Below, one piece after another: positions 25,792 through 34,034 of a stretch of DNA of 64,000 nucleotides. The position numbers were made by a program, and so were the translations under genes. The notes beneath the pieces are model-generated. The model searched no databases. It was not told the origin of the DNA and saw only the letters and a program-made list of their open reading frames with translations. Source of the stretch: JAEWWD01 sp964440115 (GTDB lineage: Bacteria; Bacillota; Clostridia; Christensenellales; CAG-138); NCBI GenBank assembly GCA_964440115.1, contig CAYTPV010000001.1, forward strand, positions 527,624 to 591,623. The letters are read 5' to 3'. How positions within the stretch are numbered: position 1 is the stretch's first letter; each line of letters starts with the position of its first letter.

Positions 25792-25850
25792 TTACGCGCC
25801 AGTCGAAAAATAACGTCAATACGCTGCAGCGTTTGATTACGCCGCCAGTT

Positions 25851-25915
25851 CGGCTGCAGCCGGTGCGGCTAAATACAAACAAGCGCCTGATCTTGTTAGA
25901 TCAGGCGCTTTTCTT
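25851..25915 (+). repeat. Right 65-bp direct repeat: second copy of nrdJ 3' end and terminator
   Basis: This copy differs at 4 of 65 positions from 22713-22777. It includes codons for CSRCG plus the stop and a perfect terminator stem (AAGCGCCTGATC..GATCAGGCGCTT). It ends five bases before the stop codon of the convergent cytochrome P450 gene. The bases 25792-25850 contain only a small GCTGCAGC palindrome. Confidence 0.85.
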
Positions 25916-25919
25916 GCAT

Positions 25920-27185
25920 CTAAATTGACTCCGTTCGTTTGATGTTTCTCATAATAATGCCGCTCGCGGGCAGCGATGGAATTTTAGCCAGGCTGTAACT
26001 GAAATCCTGCTCCGGAATATCATATGTCATTTGAGTAACCAGAAAATCAACGCAGACTTTCATGATTTCCACAGTAACCCCTTCGCCCGGGCAACGGTGA
26101 GAAATTGCAGGGTCGCTTCCTCCCTGCGGAATAAACTTGAACGCATTGCCGCTCCAGCCCTCAAAACGTTCAGGACGAAATTTATCCGGGTTCTTCCAGA
26201 TCCGGGGATCATGATTCGTTCCATAAATATCAAGGAGAACGAGCATTCCTTTTTTGAATTCACACTGGTTATAGACAAACTCTTTCTTTACTCTTGCACC
26301 CAGAAATGGTCCGAAAGGATAATATCTTCTTACCTCCTGCACGAACATCTCCAAATACTCGCTGCCTTTTGATTTCAGCTTTTCTCTGCATTCCGGGTAT
26401 AGATGCAACGCCAAAGCCGCAAACGCAATATAGGTGGAGATAGCTACAACAGGCCGCAGTACGTTAATGAGTTCTATGGCGGCCATATGGGAAGCCAACG
26501 GAAGGCCGTTGAGCTGCTTATGGAACGCCATTGCATAAAGCGCCGTATTTGCGCCAGCCTCTGTTTTGCCTTCCCGTATATTTTCTATGATTGTTTGTAT
26601 CCATTGCTCCGCTTCTTTTCTGGCGGCCCGCCCTCTCCAGTGGCGCGGTCCGACTGCTCCGAACGCATCGACCATTGCGCTGAACATTTCAGCTTTTTCC
26701 CTTACCTGTAAATCATGAAGCGGCACACCTGCCCACTCACATACAGCCCGGCATAAAATCGCATTCATTTCATCAAACAATACTATTCGATTTACCCGTT
26801 CCCATTTCGAAACGGACGCTTTGAGCATTTCCAGTACCAATCCGGACAGTCTCTTTTGTTCCGATACAGGTACCAGCGAAAGAAACAGATTTTTTCGGTG
26901 AATATGCGCTTGTGAGTCCATCGTTTGTATGGCGTTTTCCCCGAACAGCGTTTTCTGTACTCGCTTTGGCGCAGCGCCGTTCCTTTGAAACAACTGCTGA
27001 TCGTAGAATTTTTTCGCCGCTTTCTCTCCGCTCATGCAGATTACCTTTTGTCCCATAACGCGCGTGATAAACAGATCGGTCTGATATTGATCCATTCTGT
27101 TTCCGATAAACTCATACCCCTCTTTCATGAGGGCAAGGGTGTTATCAAGGCATTTTTCGTGCGGAACATGTTTTTGTGCGGACAC
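25920..27185 (-). CDS. Fatty-acid peroxygenase, cytochrome P450 family CYP152
   Basis: About 421 residues. Family marks: PHEKCLDNTLALMKEGYEFI at the N-terminus, RVQKTLFG..AIQTMDSQAHIHRKNLFLSL near residue 85, the substrate-carboxylate arginine in NVLRPVVAISTYIAF, and the haem-thiolate loop FIPQGGSDPAISHRCPGEGV. CYP152 enzymes use hydrogen peroxide to alpha/beta-hydroxylate or decarboxylate fatty acids and need no reductase. The GTG at 27185 is proposed because AGGGAAAATG precedes it and the product then starts where known family members do. An ATG at 27275 would add 30 residues but lacks a ribosome site. The gene is convergent with nrdJ. Confidence 0.87.
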   Translation of the reverse strand: MSAQKHVPHEKCLDNTLALMKEGYEFIGNRMDQYQTDLFITRVMGQKVICMSGEKAAKKFYDQQLFQRNGAAPKRVQKTLFGENAIQTMDSQAHIHRKNLFLSLVPVSEQKRLSGLVLEMLKASVSKWERVNRIVLFDEMNAILCRAVCEWAGVPLHDLQVREKAEMFSAMVDAFGAVGPRHWRGRAARKEAEQWIQTIIENIREGKTEAGANTALYAMAFHKQLNGLPLASHMAAIELINVLRPVVAISTYIAFAALALHLYPECREKLKSKGSEYLEMFVQEVRRYYPFGPFLGARVKKEFVYNQCEFKKGMLVLLDIYGTNHDPRIWKNPDKFRPERFEGWSGNAFKFIPQGGSDPAISHRCPGEGVTVEIMKVCVDFLVTQMTYDIPEQDFSYSLAKIPSLPASGIIMRNIKRTESI

Positions 27186-27486
27186 TCCATTTTCCCTGCC
27201 TAATTCTATAGCATTATTAGCTTCTAGTAAATTTCGGTCTTGTGCAGTAATATGCACTATGCAGTTCTTTTCCATGCACAGAGCGACCGGCTTAGGCTCA
27301 ACATCAAACAGCGCACGGGGTCCGTATATCGATATTCAGGTATAAAGAAAAATGCCGCGCTGTGCGGCATCCTGATATACTATGGTTTCTGCCCAAATAG
27401 AGAACCATGGCTCCCGTGAAACTTCGTCTGCCCGAGGCTGTTGGGAAAAGAAATCGCCGGTCAGATTTCCTGCCGGCGAAACTTGC

Positions 27487-27642
27487 TTATGCGGGATTGA
27501 ACATGTCCTTGCCTACGCCGCAGATGGGGCAGGTCCAGTCGTCGGGAAGATCATCGAAAGCGGTGCCGGGCGCCACGCCATTATCGGGATCGCCTACGGC
27601 AGGGTCGTATTCATAGCCACAAACAGAACAAACGTATACCAT
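27487..27642 (-). CDS. Rubredoxin
   Basis: A 51-residue protein with both iron-binding CxxC knuckles, YVCSVCGYEYDP and WTCPICGVGKDMF, and the conserved GVAPGTAFDDLPDDW between them. It is a one-electron Fe(Cys)4 carrier used in anaerobes for peroxide and oxygen detoxification and other redox steps. AGGAGG lies seven bases before the ATG at 27642. Confidence 0.95.
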   Translation of the reverse strand: MVYVCSVCGYEYDPAVGDPDNGVAPGTAFDDLPDDWTCPICGVGKDMFNPA

Positions 27643-27689
27643 AACATACCTCCTGCTTTTATTTACAGTTTTATAATAGACTGAATTAA

Positions 27690-27896
27690 TTACGCGTTCT
27701 TCGATGCCAGATAATCGTTGATACGGCCAACCAGCTCGTCCGAATCGATGCCGTGCACCGCGCAGGCCTGACCAAGATCTTCGCCGTGCGCCATGATGCA
27801 TCCCAGGCAGTGCATGCCGGACGCCATCAGGATATCCGCGATACCCCGGTCGGCTTCAATGATTTCGGCGATGGTCATGTCTTTGTTGACTTGCAT
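27690..27896 (-). CDS. DUF1858 domain protein (hybrid-cluster-associated redox disulfide type)
   Basis: A 68-residue protein matching DUF1858: KDMTIAEIIEADRGIADILM followed by GMHCLGCIMA, where CLGC is a CxxC redox pair. Small proteins of this type occur next to hybrid-cluster proteins, rubredoxins and related redox enzymes; the exact role is not known. GGAGG precedes the ATG. It lies immediately upstream of the rubredoxin gene on the same strand, so both are likely in one message. Confidence 0.85.
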   Translation of the reverse strand: MQVNKDMTIAEIIEADRGIADILMASGMHCLGCIMAHGEDLGQACAVHGIDSDELVGRINDYLASKNA

Positions 27897-27914
27897 ATGC
27901 TTCCTCCTCTGTCA

Positions 27915-28334
27915 TCAGGATTTTATTTCAAACTTATTTCCGCACCGCGTACAGGTGACCCTGAGTTTTCCCTTGCCGCGCGGCACGCGCAGACGCTGCG
28001 CGCACTGGGGGCAAATAAAATACTTGAACTTGCGGCGCTCCGCAAACGTGGGCGAAGTACGGGCAGCGCGTACGCCGCCTGAAAACAGGCCGCGGACTTT
28101 TGCGCTAAACGGCACCCACCAGGATGAAAATTTGGCGTTTTCCCGGCTTCTCGCGCTGAAATTCCGCGAGAACATCCGCAGCACCACCACAACGATGCAT
28201 ACCGTGGACAAAGCGGAGAACGCATAGCGAACCGGGCTTTCGTAATGCAGGAACATCGACGCCAGCGCGATGCAGACGGCTGTTATACCCAGCACGCGAT
28301 TTAGCTGATCGTTTCCGTATCGTCCTTGAAACAT
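27915..28334 (-). CDS. Small membrane protein with C-terminal zinc ribbon
   Basis: A 139-residue protein. Two hydrophobic helices near the N-terminus (VLGITAVCIALASMFL and YAFSALSTVCIVVVVL) are followed by a basic linker and a C-terminal zinc-ribbon-like CPQCAQRLRVPRGKG..CTRCGNKF. No named family was recognised. AAGGAG precedes the ATG. It is co-directional with, and 18 bases upstream of, the DUF1858 gene, so it heads a small DUF1858-rubredoxin cluster. Confidence 0.7.
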   Translation of the reverse strand: MFQGRYGNDQLNRVLGITAVCIALASMFLHYESPVRYAFSALSTVCIVVVVLRMFSRNFSARSRENAKFSSWWVPFSAKVRGLFSGGVRAARTSPTFAERRKFKYFICPQCAQRLRVPRGKGKLRVTCTRCGNKFEIKS

Positions 28335-28393
28335 ACCGCACTCTCCTTATAATACCACACAATGCGCCGCTTCACGCAGCGCGCAGAAATTTT

Positions 28394-30385
28394 TCAGTTG
28401 AGTTTCATCAGCAGCAGCGCGCTCATTGGCCTTAGTTCAATCTGCATGCCTTCTTCTGCCGCCATAAACTCTTCTTCCGTCATCGCGTCCCGCCACAGGC
28501 CGCTGATCGATACGGACACGGCCGCATCCTCGCCCTCACACATATCCTCCGCGGAAAAACGCACCGACTGGCCTTGCTCTGACCGATTGATGAGCAGCAG
28601 AGCCGCGCTATCCTTTGCCGCTTCGCCAAAGGCGTCTAATCCGTTTGCCGTATACCGCAGCACGGCGAATACATCGGACGAAAGAGCACCCATGCGGCAA
28701 TATCCGGCACGCAAAGCGTAGCATTCGTTCCTTACCCGGGTAATCGCCCTGTAGTGCGAAAGCAGGCCGGCATCCTCCTGTCCCCAGGGGTATGTGCCGC
28801 GGTTAAACGGATCAGCCATGCCGGTCATGCCCGCTTCATCCCCGTAATAGATGGCGGGGACGCCGGGGATTGCCATCTGCAGCGCCACCGCCAGCATGAG
28901 CCTCGCCCTTCCCCGCTCCCATTCTTCCCGCCGGAGTACAAACGCCGCCTGCTCCAAACGGGTCAGCGCGTCACGGTCCGGCGCGCCGCCGAGCATAGTC
29001 AGCGCGCGCACGGTATCGTGCGTGGAAAGGAGATTGAGAGCCGCATAATAAAACGGCTTCGGGTAATGCTCCCGTAAAGTCTGCAGGGTATTGTTCAACG
29101 CATACGCGTCAGACTTGTGCAGCAGAAAATCCGCAACCGCCGCACGGAAGGGATAGTTCATCACGCTGTCGAGCGAATTGCCCAGCACATACGCGCGCTG
29201 TTCGCCGTAGGAGACCTTGTTGGAGGCATCCTCCCACACTTCGCCCAGCAGCACGCCATCCGCGTCCAATTCTTTGAGCTTACCGCGCAGGCTTGTTATG
29301 AATGCATCCGGCAGTTCGTCCGCCACATCAAGCCGCCAGCTTGTCACGGCTTTTCCCGCCATACGCGAGAGCAGGGAGTCTTCACCGCCCATTACAAACG
29401 CGCAGTAAGAAGTATCCCCTTCGTTGACCTCGGGCAGCTCAGGGAACCCCCACCAGCTGCGGTAACCGTTGGGGTACCGGTCGTTAAAATCGTACCAGCT
29501 GCGATACGGAGACTGCGCTAAGTGATAAGCGCCGCCCTCTCCATATCGGCTGTATTTGTCAAAGTAAACACTATCCGCGCCGGTGTGGGAAAACACGCCG
29601 TCGAGCATGATGCGCATACCGCGTTCCTTAGCAGCCGTTACAAGCGCGCTCAAAGCTTCGTCCCCGCCGAGTATGGGGTCTACGCGGGAATAATCCGCCG
29701 TATCGTAGCGGTGGTTGGAGGCGCTTTCAAATACGGGATTTAGGTAGATACAGTTTACGCCGAGCGACTGCAGATAGGACAGCTTGTGCAGTACGCCCCA
29801 CAGATCGCCGCAGAAGAAATCATTCGGCATGTAATCCCGATGTCCCTGCTCGGGCAGGTATTCCGGCTGTTCCTCCCACTGCGCGTGTACGCGCACCCGC
29901 CGGCCCATGCCCCGATGATAGGCGATGCCGGAATTCTGTTCCGGATCACAGCTTCGCGCAAAGCGATCCGGGAAAATCTGATAGACGATGCCTTCGCGAA
30001 ACCAGCGAGGAGTGGTGAACGTCTGATCGTACACCGTAATCTGGTATCCCGGCGGGTCTTGCTGAAATAGCCTGCCTTCCCCGCTTTCCCCGCCGTAAAA
30101 CAGCAGGGGCGCGTTTGAGCGTTCCAGCATGAAATAGTACCAGACCAATCCCGGTTCGTTGGGCATGCGTACAACAGCCTCAAACCAGGTCCCTTCGTCG
30201 CCCGGTGCTTTGGACATGGGAACGCGCTCTTCATGATCGTTCATCCACAGCCGCAGCACCGCGTTTGCGATATTCAGCCGCTGATTGGTCCACAGCCTGA
30301 GCGCCACCTCTCGCCCAGACGTTACCGCTCCCTGCGGGGACCGGTACGATAGAAGGCGGGAATGGTGCAGCGCATCCTTATGCAT
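28394..30385 (-). CDS. Glycoside hydrolase family 13 (neopullulanase/cyclomaltodextrinase-like)
   Basis: A 663-residue alpha-amylase-family enzyme. An N-terminal beta domain (about 1-120) precedes the barrel, which begins FREGIVYQIFPDRFARS. Catalytic motifs: LDGVFSHTG (region I), SWRLDVADE with the nucleophile Asp (region II), LLGEVWED with the acid/base Glu (region III), and LLSTHDT with the transition-state Asp (region IV). A C-terminal beta domain follows. It acts on alpha-1,4/1,6 glucans or cyclodextrins; no signal peptide is seen, so it is probably cytoplasmic. AAGGAG lies eight bases before the ATG at 30385. The 30386-30633 gap shows no gene. Confidence 0.93.
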   Translation of the reverse strand: MHKDALHHSRLLSYRSPQGAVTSGREVALRLWTNQRLNIANAVLRLWMNDHEERVPMSKAPGDEGTWFEAVVRMPNEPGLVWYYFMLERSNAPLLFYGGESGEGRLFQQDPPGYQITVYDQTFTTPRWFREGIVYQIFPDRFARSCDPEQNSGIAYHRGMGRRVRVHAQWEEQPEYLPEQGHRDYMPNDFFCGDLWGVLHKLSYLQSLGVNCIYLNPVFESASNHRYDTADYSRVDPILGGDEALSALVTAAKERGMRIMLDGVFSHTGADSVYFDKYSRYGEGGAYHLAQSPYRSWYDFNDRYPNGYRSWWGFPELPEVNEGDTSYCAFVMGGEDSLLSRMAGKAVTSWRLDVADELPDAFITSLRGKLKELDADGVLLGEVWEDASNKVSYGEQRAYVLGNSLDSVMNYPFRAAVADFLLHKSDAYALNNTLQTLREHYPKPFYYAALNLLSTHDTVRALTMLGGAPDRDALTRLEQAAFVLRREEWERGRARLMLAVALQMAIPGVPAIYYGDEAGMTGMADPFNRGTYPWGQEDAGLLSHYRAITRVRNECYALRAGYCRMGALSSDVFAVLRYTANGLDAFGEAAKDSAALLLINRSEQGQSVRFSAEDMCEGEDAAVSVSISGLWRDAMTEEEFMAAEEGMQIELRPMSALLLMKLN

Positions 30386-30633
30386 CAAAGTTTCTCCTTG
30401 TCAATCGCCACATGCAAGCAGCGGCAGGTCGGTTTCGGGGATATCCCCTACCGGATCCGCAGCCAAGATTGCAGTGCGATTTGGGTTCCATGTACTATTT
30501 TAAGCAGGAGCGCGGCGCTTCTCAACACCGCGATCGCAGATGTTTCTAGATTGTCACATTGTCACTGATTTCTTCAGACGGCCGTCAAAATCTACTGCTG
30601 ATACCATGGGCTTTCTGCCAAATGGCAGCGCCG

Positions 30634-31341
30634 TTACACGCGCATGCGCTTGTGAATCTCATCCTTTACCTCGCGCTTCTTTTCGAGCAGGAACAGAATA
30701 AGGCCTACCGCAAACGCCGGTATGACCACGAACCATGACCAATCCAGACTGACCTTCATGGCGTTATAAAGATCCAGCAGGGTTTCCAGCCCCATCATCG
30801 CAAGGCCTGCGGACATCACCAATATTCCGTAGCGCTGCCACCCATAGATATGCGTGCTGCGCCAGCACACAACATCAATGAGCCCCAGTATGCCGTAAAG
30901 CAGCACCTGCGGCATGGCAAGGCGCGAATACCAATCCTCGCCGCCGCTCGTCTGATTGATGACATACAGGTACAGTAGCAGCACGCAGATATCCAGCATG
31001 ACAGCCGCAATGGGATGCAGCCCTGCCGATACCAGAGGGAAAAGCACAAGCACCCACAGCAGGCCCAAACTCGCAACGACATAGATGGACCAGCTAAATG
31101 TATTTTCATACACCAGGTTTGCCATAACGCAGACCACCGCCGCAAGCCCCATGAGTATGGATACAATCAGCGCGGCATAACGGCGCTCCACGCGGGCCTG
31201 CACCTGTGCGATGCGCGCGCTGTAGGGCTTGGGCAGCGTGGGATCGTACGGCTCTTTGGGATTGACGGCTTCCACGCCGCACAGCGGACAGTGCTGCTGG
31301 CTTTTTTCAAGCTCTACGCCGCAGTTGACGCAATAGGCCAT
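30634..31341 (-). CDS. DUF6320-like zinc-ribbon membrane protein
   Basis: A 235-residue protein with an N-terminal zinc ribbon (YCVNCGVELEKSQQHCPLCG), a linker, and about six hydrophobic helices from residue 55 onward. This matches the DUF6320 arrangement by eye. In Clostridia it tends to sit next to an alcohol-acetyltransferase-like protein and an alpha/beta hydrolase, exactly as here. Its function is not known. AAGGAG precedes the ATG. Confidence 0.75.
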   Translation of the reverse strand: MAYCVNCGVELEKSQQHCPLCGVEAVNPKEPYDPTLPKPYSARIAQVQARVERRYAALIVSILMGLAAVVCVMANLVYENTFSWSIYVVASLGLLWVLVLFPLVSAGLHPIAAVMLDICVLLLYLYVINQTSGGEDWYSRLAMPQVLLYGILGLIDVVCWRSTHIYGWQRYGILVMSAGLAMMGLETLLDLYNAMKVSLDWSWFVVIPAFAVGLILFLLEKKREVKDEIHKRMRV

Positions 31342-31467
31342 TGTTTACTCCTTCCTTTGGCCGCAGACAAATACCTTCGTTCTTTGTCTGCGGGGTTTCT
31401 GCAGGTTAGAATGTCGCTCATGACGGCGAGTCAATTGCCGAATTTGAATCGATTGAGGCTTTCAATC

Positions 31468-31601
31468 GTCATTTTGCGGCGGCATGTACGGCGCAAAATG
31501 ACACCTTGTAGCGTAAGTTGGCGCGACAGTTTCCTGCGCAGCAGGAACCGAGCGCAAACTTGCGCGGTGAACCTCGATCAAGTGCCATGGCACTTGATCG
31601 A
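31468..31601. repeat. Hairpin-rich intergenic element (nested-hairpin family, variant)
   Basis: Three stem-loops in a row: GTCATTTTGC..GCAAAATGAC (31468-31502), AAGTTGGCGC with an inner TTCCTGCGCAGCAGGAA (about 31516-31560), and CGATCAAGTGCCATGGCACTTGATCG (about 31574-31600). The outer GTCATTTTGC/GCAAAATGAC stem is shared with the 38.4-kb element. Between DUF6320 and the acyltransferase it may also terminate transcription. Confidence 0.55.
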
Positions 31602-32861
31602 CTATGGTTGGTTGCTTTCCACTCGCACATGCAACCCTTTCTGCACAAGCGTTTTAAAAAACGTACGCTCGACATACGGCTCTGCAATGCTGCGCGTAAA
31701 TGTGATGGAAAGCTGATCCTGATAACTCGCAACGCCGCATTCCACCGCGTTGCGGCGGGCAGTGCACAGCACAAAATCAAAGCGCTCGATAATCTCCGCC
31801 ATCTCCTCCGGCAGATCTACCGCGCCCAGATTGGAGATCACAGAGGAAAATACGCGCTCGCCTGTCAAATTGTATACCATAAGGATGCTCAGTTTTTTGA
31901 TAAACAAAGGCACGACGCGCAGCGCGATATTGCGCTCGTCGCCGACATTCTTGGATATGCGCGCGTTCATGTTTTTCTCGGTAAACATGTAGCGGAAATA
32001 ATGGTGCACCTGCTCGAGCGTTTCCTCGAATGTGAATTCGCCGTAATTGGGATCAATGCCGGGGTTTAGGTACTGCGAAAAATTACGCAGCGTCGGCGTA
32101 GGATAATATTTACGCAGATTGACAGGCACGCTGACCTTAACGGGACGGGGGCGTTTGGTATCTTCAGCCTTCTGCATGCAGTAGAGCACGTATATGAGCG
32201 TAGCCGTCAGATACTCCGTAAGCGATACCTTGTGCGAACGCGCAAGCTTCAGCGCGGCCTCCACGCTCAATACGCCCGTCGTCACCACGCGCATGCCGGG
32301 ATGCAGCCTCGTGCCGGTGGGGTGATACGCGTTGAGTTCCGCCCTGTTCGCGAGCGCGCCCATGCGGGAAAAACGCGAAAAGCCGTCCTCGACCTCTTCC
32401 GGCCGGGGCGGCTCTGTGATATCCAATATGCCGTTTTGTACGGGGACTTCCATACTAAGCTCGCGCGCATACGCGGCAAGAAGCGTTTTTACAAATATCA
32501 ATGCTGCGCCGCCGTCGCAGACGACGTGCGCGAATTCGCAGGAAATGCGGTTGACATGCGTTTTGACACGAAACGGCAATTTGCTGGGCATGACGGGCGG
32601 ACAGGGGTTGATGGAATCCTCCTCCACCATCGCGCGCACATTGAGTTCCTCAAGAAAATACCAGAACAGGCCGCGCTTTTTCTGCACATAAAACGTAGGA
32701 AACCGTGGCCGCATCAAATCCAGCGCGCGCTGCAGTGCATCGCGGCGCACTTCTTCGCGCAGCACCACGGTGATCCGGAACATGGATGTCCACGTCCGTT
32801 TCTCGATGACAGGGTAAATATTGGCTGCATTGTCCAGCGGGTACCAGTGTTTTTTTTGCAA
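31602..32861 (-). CDS. Condensation-domain-like acyltransferase (alcohol acetyltransferase-like)
   Basis: A 419-residue protein of the CoA-dependent acyltransferase/condensation superfamily. The catalytic HxxxDG appears as FAHVVCDGGAALIF near residue 110, and the second-half signature is VSVPVNLRKYYP near residue 245, giving the two-lobed architecture. It resembles bacterial proteins annotated as alcohol acetyltransferase. The likely reaction is acyl transfer from a CoA or carrier to a hydroxyl; the substrate is unknown. TTG start at 32861 with AAGGAG eight bases upstream. With the esterase gene upstream it suggests coupled making and breaking of an ester. Confidence 0.75.
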   Translation of the reverse strand: MQKKHWYPLDNAANIYPVIEKRTWTSMFRITVVLREEVRRDALQRALDLMRPRFPTFYVQKKRGLFWYFLEELNVRAMVEEDSINPCPPVMPSKLPFRVKTHVNRISCEFAHVVCDGGAALIFVKTLLAAYARELSMEVPVQNGILDITEPPRPEEVEDGFSRFSRMGALANRAELNAYHPTGTRLHPGMRVVTTGVLSVEAALKLARSHKVSLTEYLTATLIYVLYCMQKAEDTKRPRPVKVSVPVNLRKYYPTPTLRNFSQYLNPGIDPNYGEFTFEETLEQVHHYFRYMFTEKNMNARISKNVGDERNIALRVVPLFIKKLSILMVYNLTGERVFSSVISNLGAVDLPEEMAEIIERFDFVLCTARRNAVECGVASYQDQLSITFTRSIAEPYVERTFFKTLVQKGLHVRVESNQP

Positions 32862-32950
32862 ACAGTACGCTCCTTTTCGCAGGCCGCCCCATAAAATCCG
32901 GCGGATTTTATCGGCGGGATTTCTGCAGGTCTACGGAGGCTTGGCAGCGT

Positions 32951-33862
32951 TTATAATGCAATTTCAAGAGGGCTCCTGATATGCGCGAGCAGAAATTCTG
33001 CGATGCTGTCGATGGCTTGATGGCTTTCCGGCACATCAAACACATGCCATACATGCCACATGCCTTCCCATTCCTGCAATTGCACGTCAACGCCCGCGCG
33101 ACGCATGGCGGCGGCGAGCTTACGCGAATCCCCCAGCAAAACCTCATGCGTACCCACATGGATCAGCGTAGGCGGAAATCCCGAAAAATCCGCGAAAACA
33201 GGCGAGATATACGGGTGCTTCAGGTATTTGCCGTAGGCGTAATACATGGTGGCACGCAGCAGTTTTTTTCTTTCAAGCAGCGGGTCCGCTTTTTGGTTTT
33301 CAAAATAACTCTGGTCGGAAAGCGTCAGATCCACCCATGGAGAAAGCGCCGCTATCGCCGCAGGCAGAGGCACGCCCTCTTCCTTTGCTTTGAGCGCTGT
33401 GGCGAGTTCCAGCCCGCCGCCCGCAGAATCCCCCACGAAAGCGATGTGCTCCGGCGCGATGCCTAAGGATAGCATGTGCCGGTAGGCAGAAAATCCATCC
33501 TCCAGCGCGGCAGGGAACGGGTTTTCCGGCGCAAGCCTGTACTCGAACGAAAGCACGTTGCGGCCCGTCGCCTGCGCGAAATCTACCGCCAGCGGCCGCG
33601 TGCTTAATATGCTGCCCGCCATATACGCGCCGCCGTGAAAATACAGAATTGCTTCATCCTCCGGCGCGTTAAGCGTATGAAACCATTCCGCACGCATGTC
33701 GCCTATGCAGTCTTCGGCAACCACCATATTATCAGGCAATTTCACCCCGTTTGATGCGATGAGATCCTGCCCCATGCGCTCCATCTCGAGGCTCAGGTTG
33801 TTTAACAGCGGCCGAAAGCCGCGAATGGCAGCCTGCAGTATGCTGCTGACCGGGCTGGGCAT
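32951..33862 (-). CDS. Alpha/beta hydrolase, HSL/family IV esterase
   Basis: A 303-residue esterase. The oxyanion-hole motif is ILYFHGGAYMAGS near residue 75, the nucleophile serine is in VGDSAGGGLELA near residue 145, and the acid and histidine lie in the C-terminal HVGTHEVLLGDS and WHVWHVF segments. It hydrolyses short-chain esters, in the cytoplasm because no signal is seen. AGGAGG lies six bases before the ATG. It heads the group esterase-acyltransferase-DUF6320 on the minus strand. Confidence 0.9.
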   Translation of the reverse strand: MPSPVSSILQAAIRGFRPLLNNLSLEMERMGQDLIASNGVKLPDNMVVAEDCIGDMRAEWFHTLNAPEDEAILYFHGGAYMAGSILSTRPLAVDFAQATGRNVLSFEYRLAPENPFPAALEDGFSAYRHMLSLGIAPEHIAFVGDSAGGGLELATALKAKEEGVPLPAAIAALSPWVDLTLSDQSYFENQKADPLLERKKLLRATMYYAYGKYLKHPYISPVFADFSGFPPTLIHVGTHEVLLGDSRKLAAAMRRAGVDVQLQEWEGMWHVWHVFDVPESHQAIDSIAEFLLAHIRSPLEIAL

Positions 33863-33879
33863 AGACGGCCTCCTATCAA

Positions 33880-34023
33880 AATGAATAATTTACAATGCAC
33901 AATGTACAATGATGGATAAAATCCCTTCGGGATTTTTGAACATAGATAAGACTATCATAATTCAAAGAAATCCTGAAGGGATTTCCGCATGCATTGTTCA
34001 TTTTTCATTCTGCATTGTTCATT
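33880..34023. mobile_element. MITE-like element with 32-bp terminal inverted repeats
   Basis: A 144-base non-coding element. The left end (33880-33911) and the reverse complement of the right end (33992-34023) match at about 25 of 32 positions and are built from repeated ACAATG words. The centre carries AAATCCCTTCGGGATTT-like palindromes. It lies between the prfB stop and the esterase start and has no coding capacity, as expected for a miniature element or a dispersed palindromic repeat. Confidence 0.55.
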
Positions 34024-34034
34024 GGTGCAAAACG

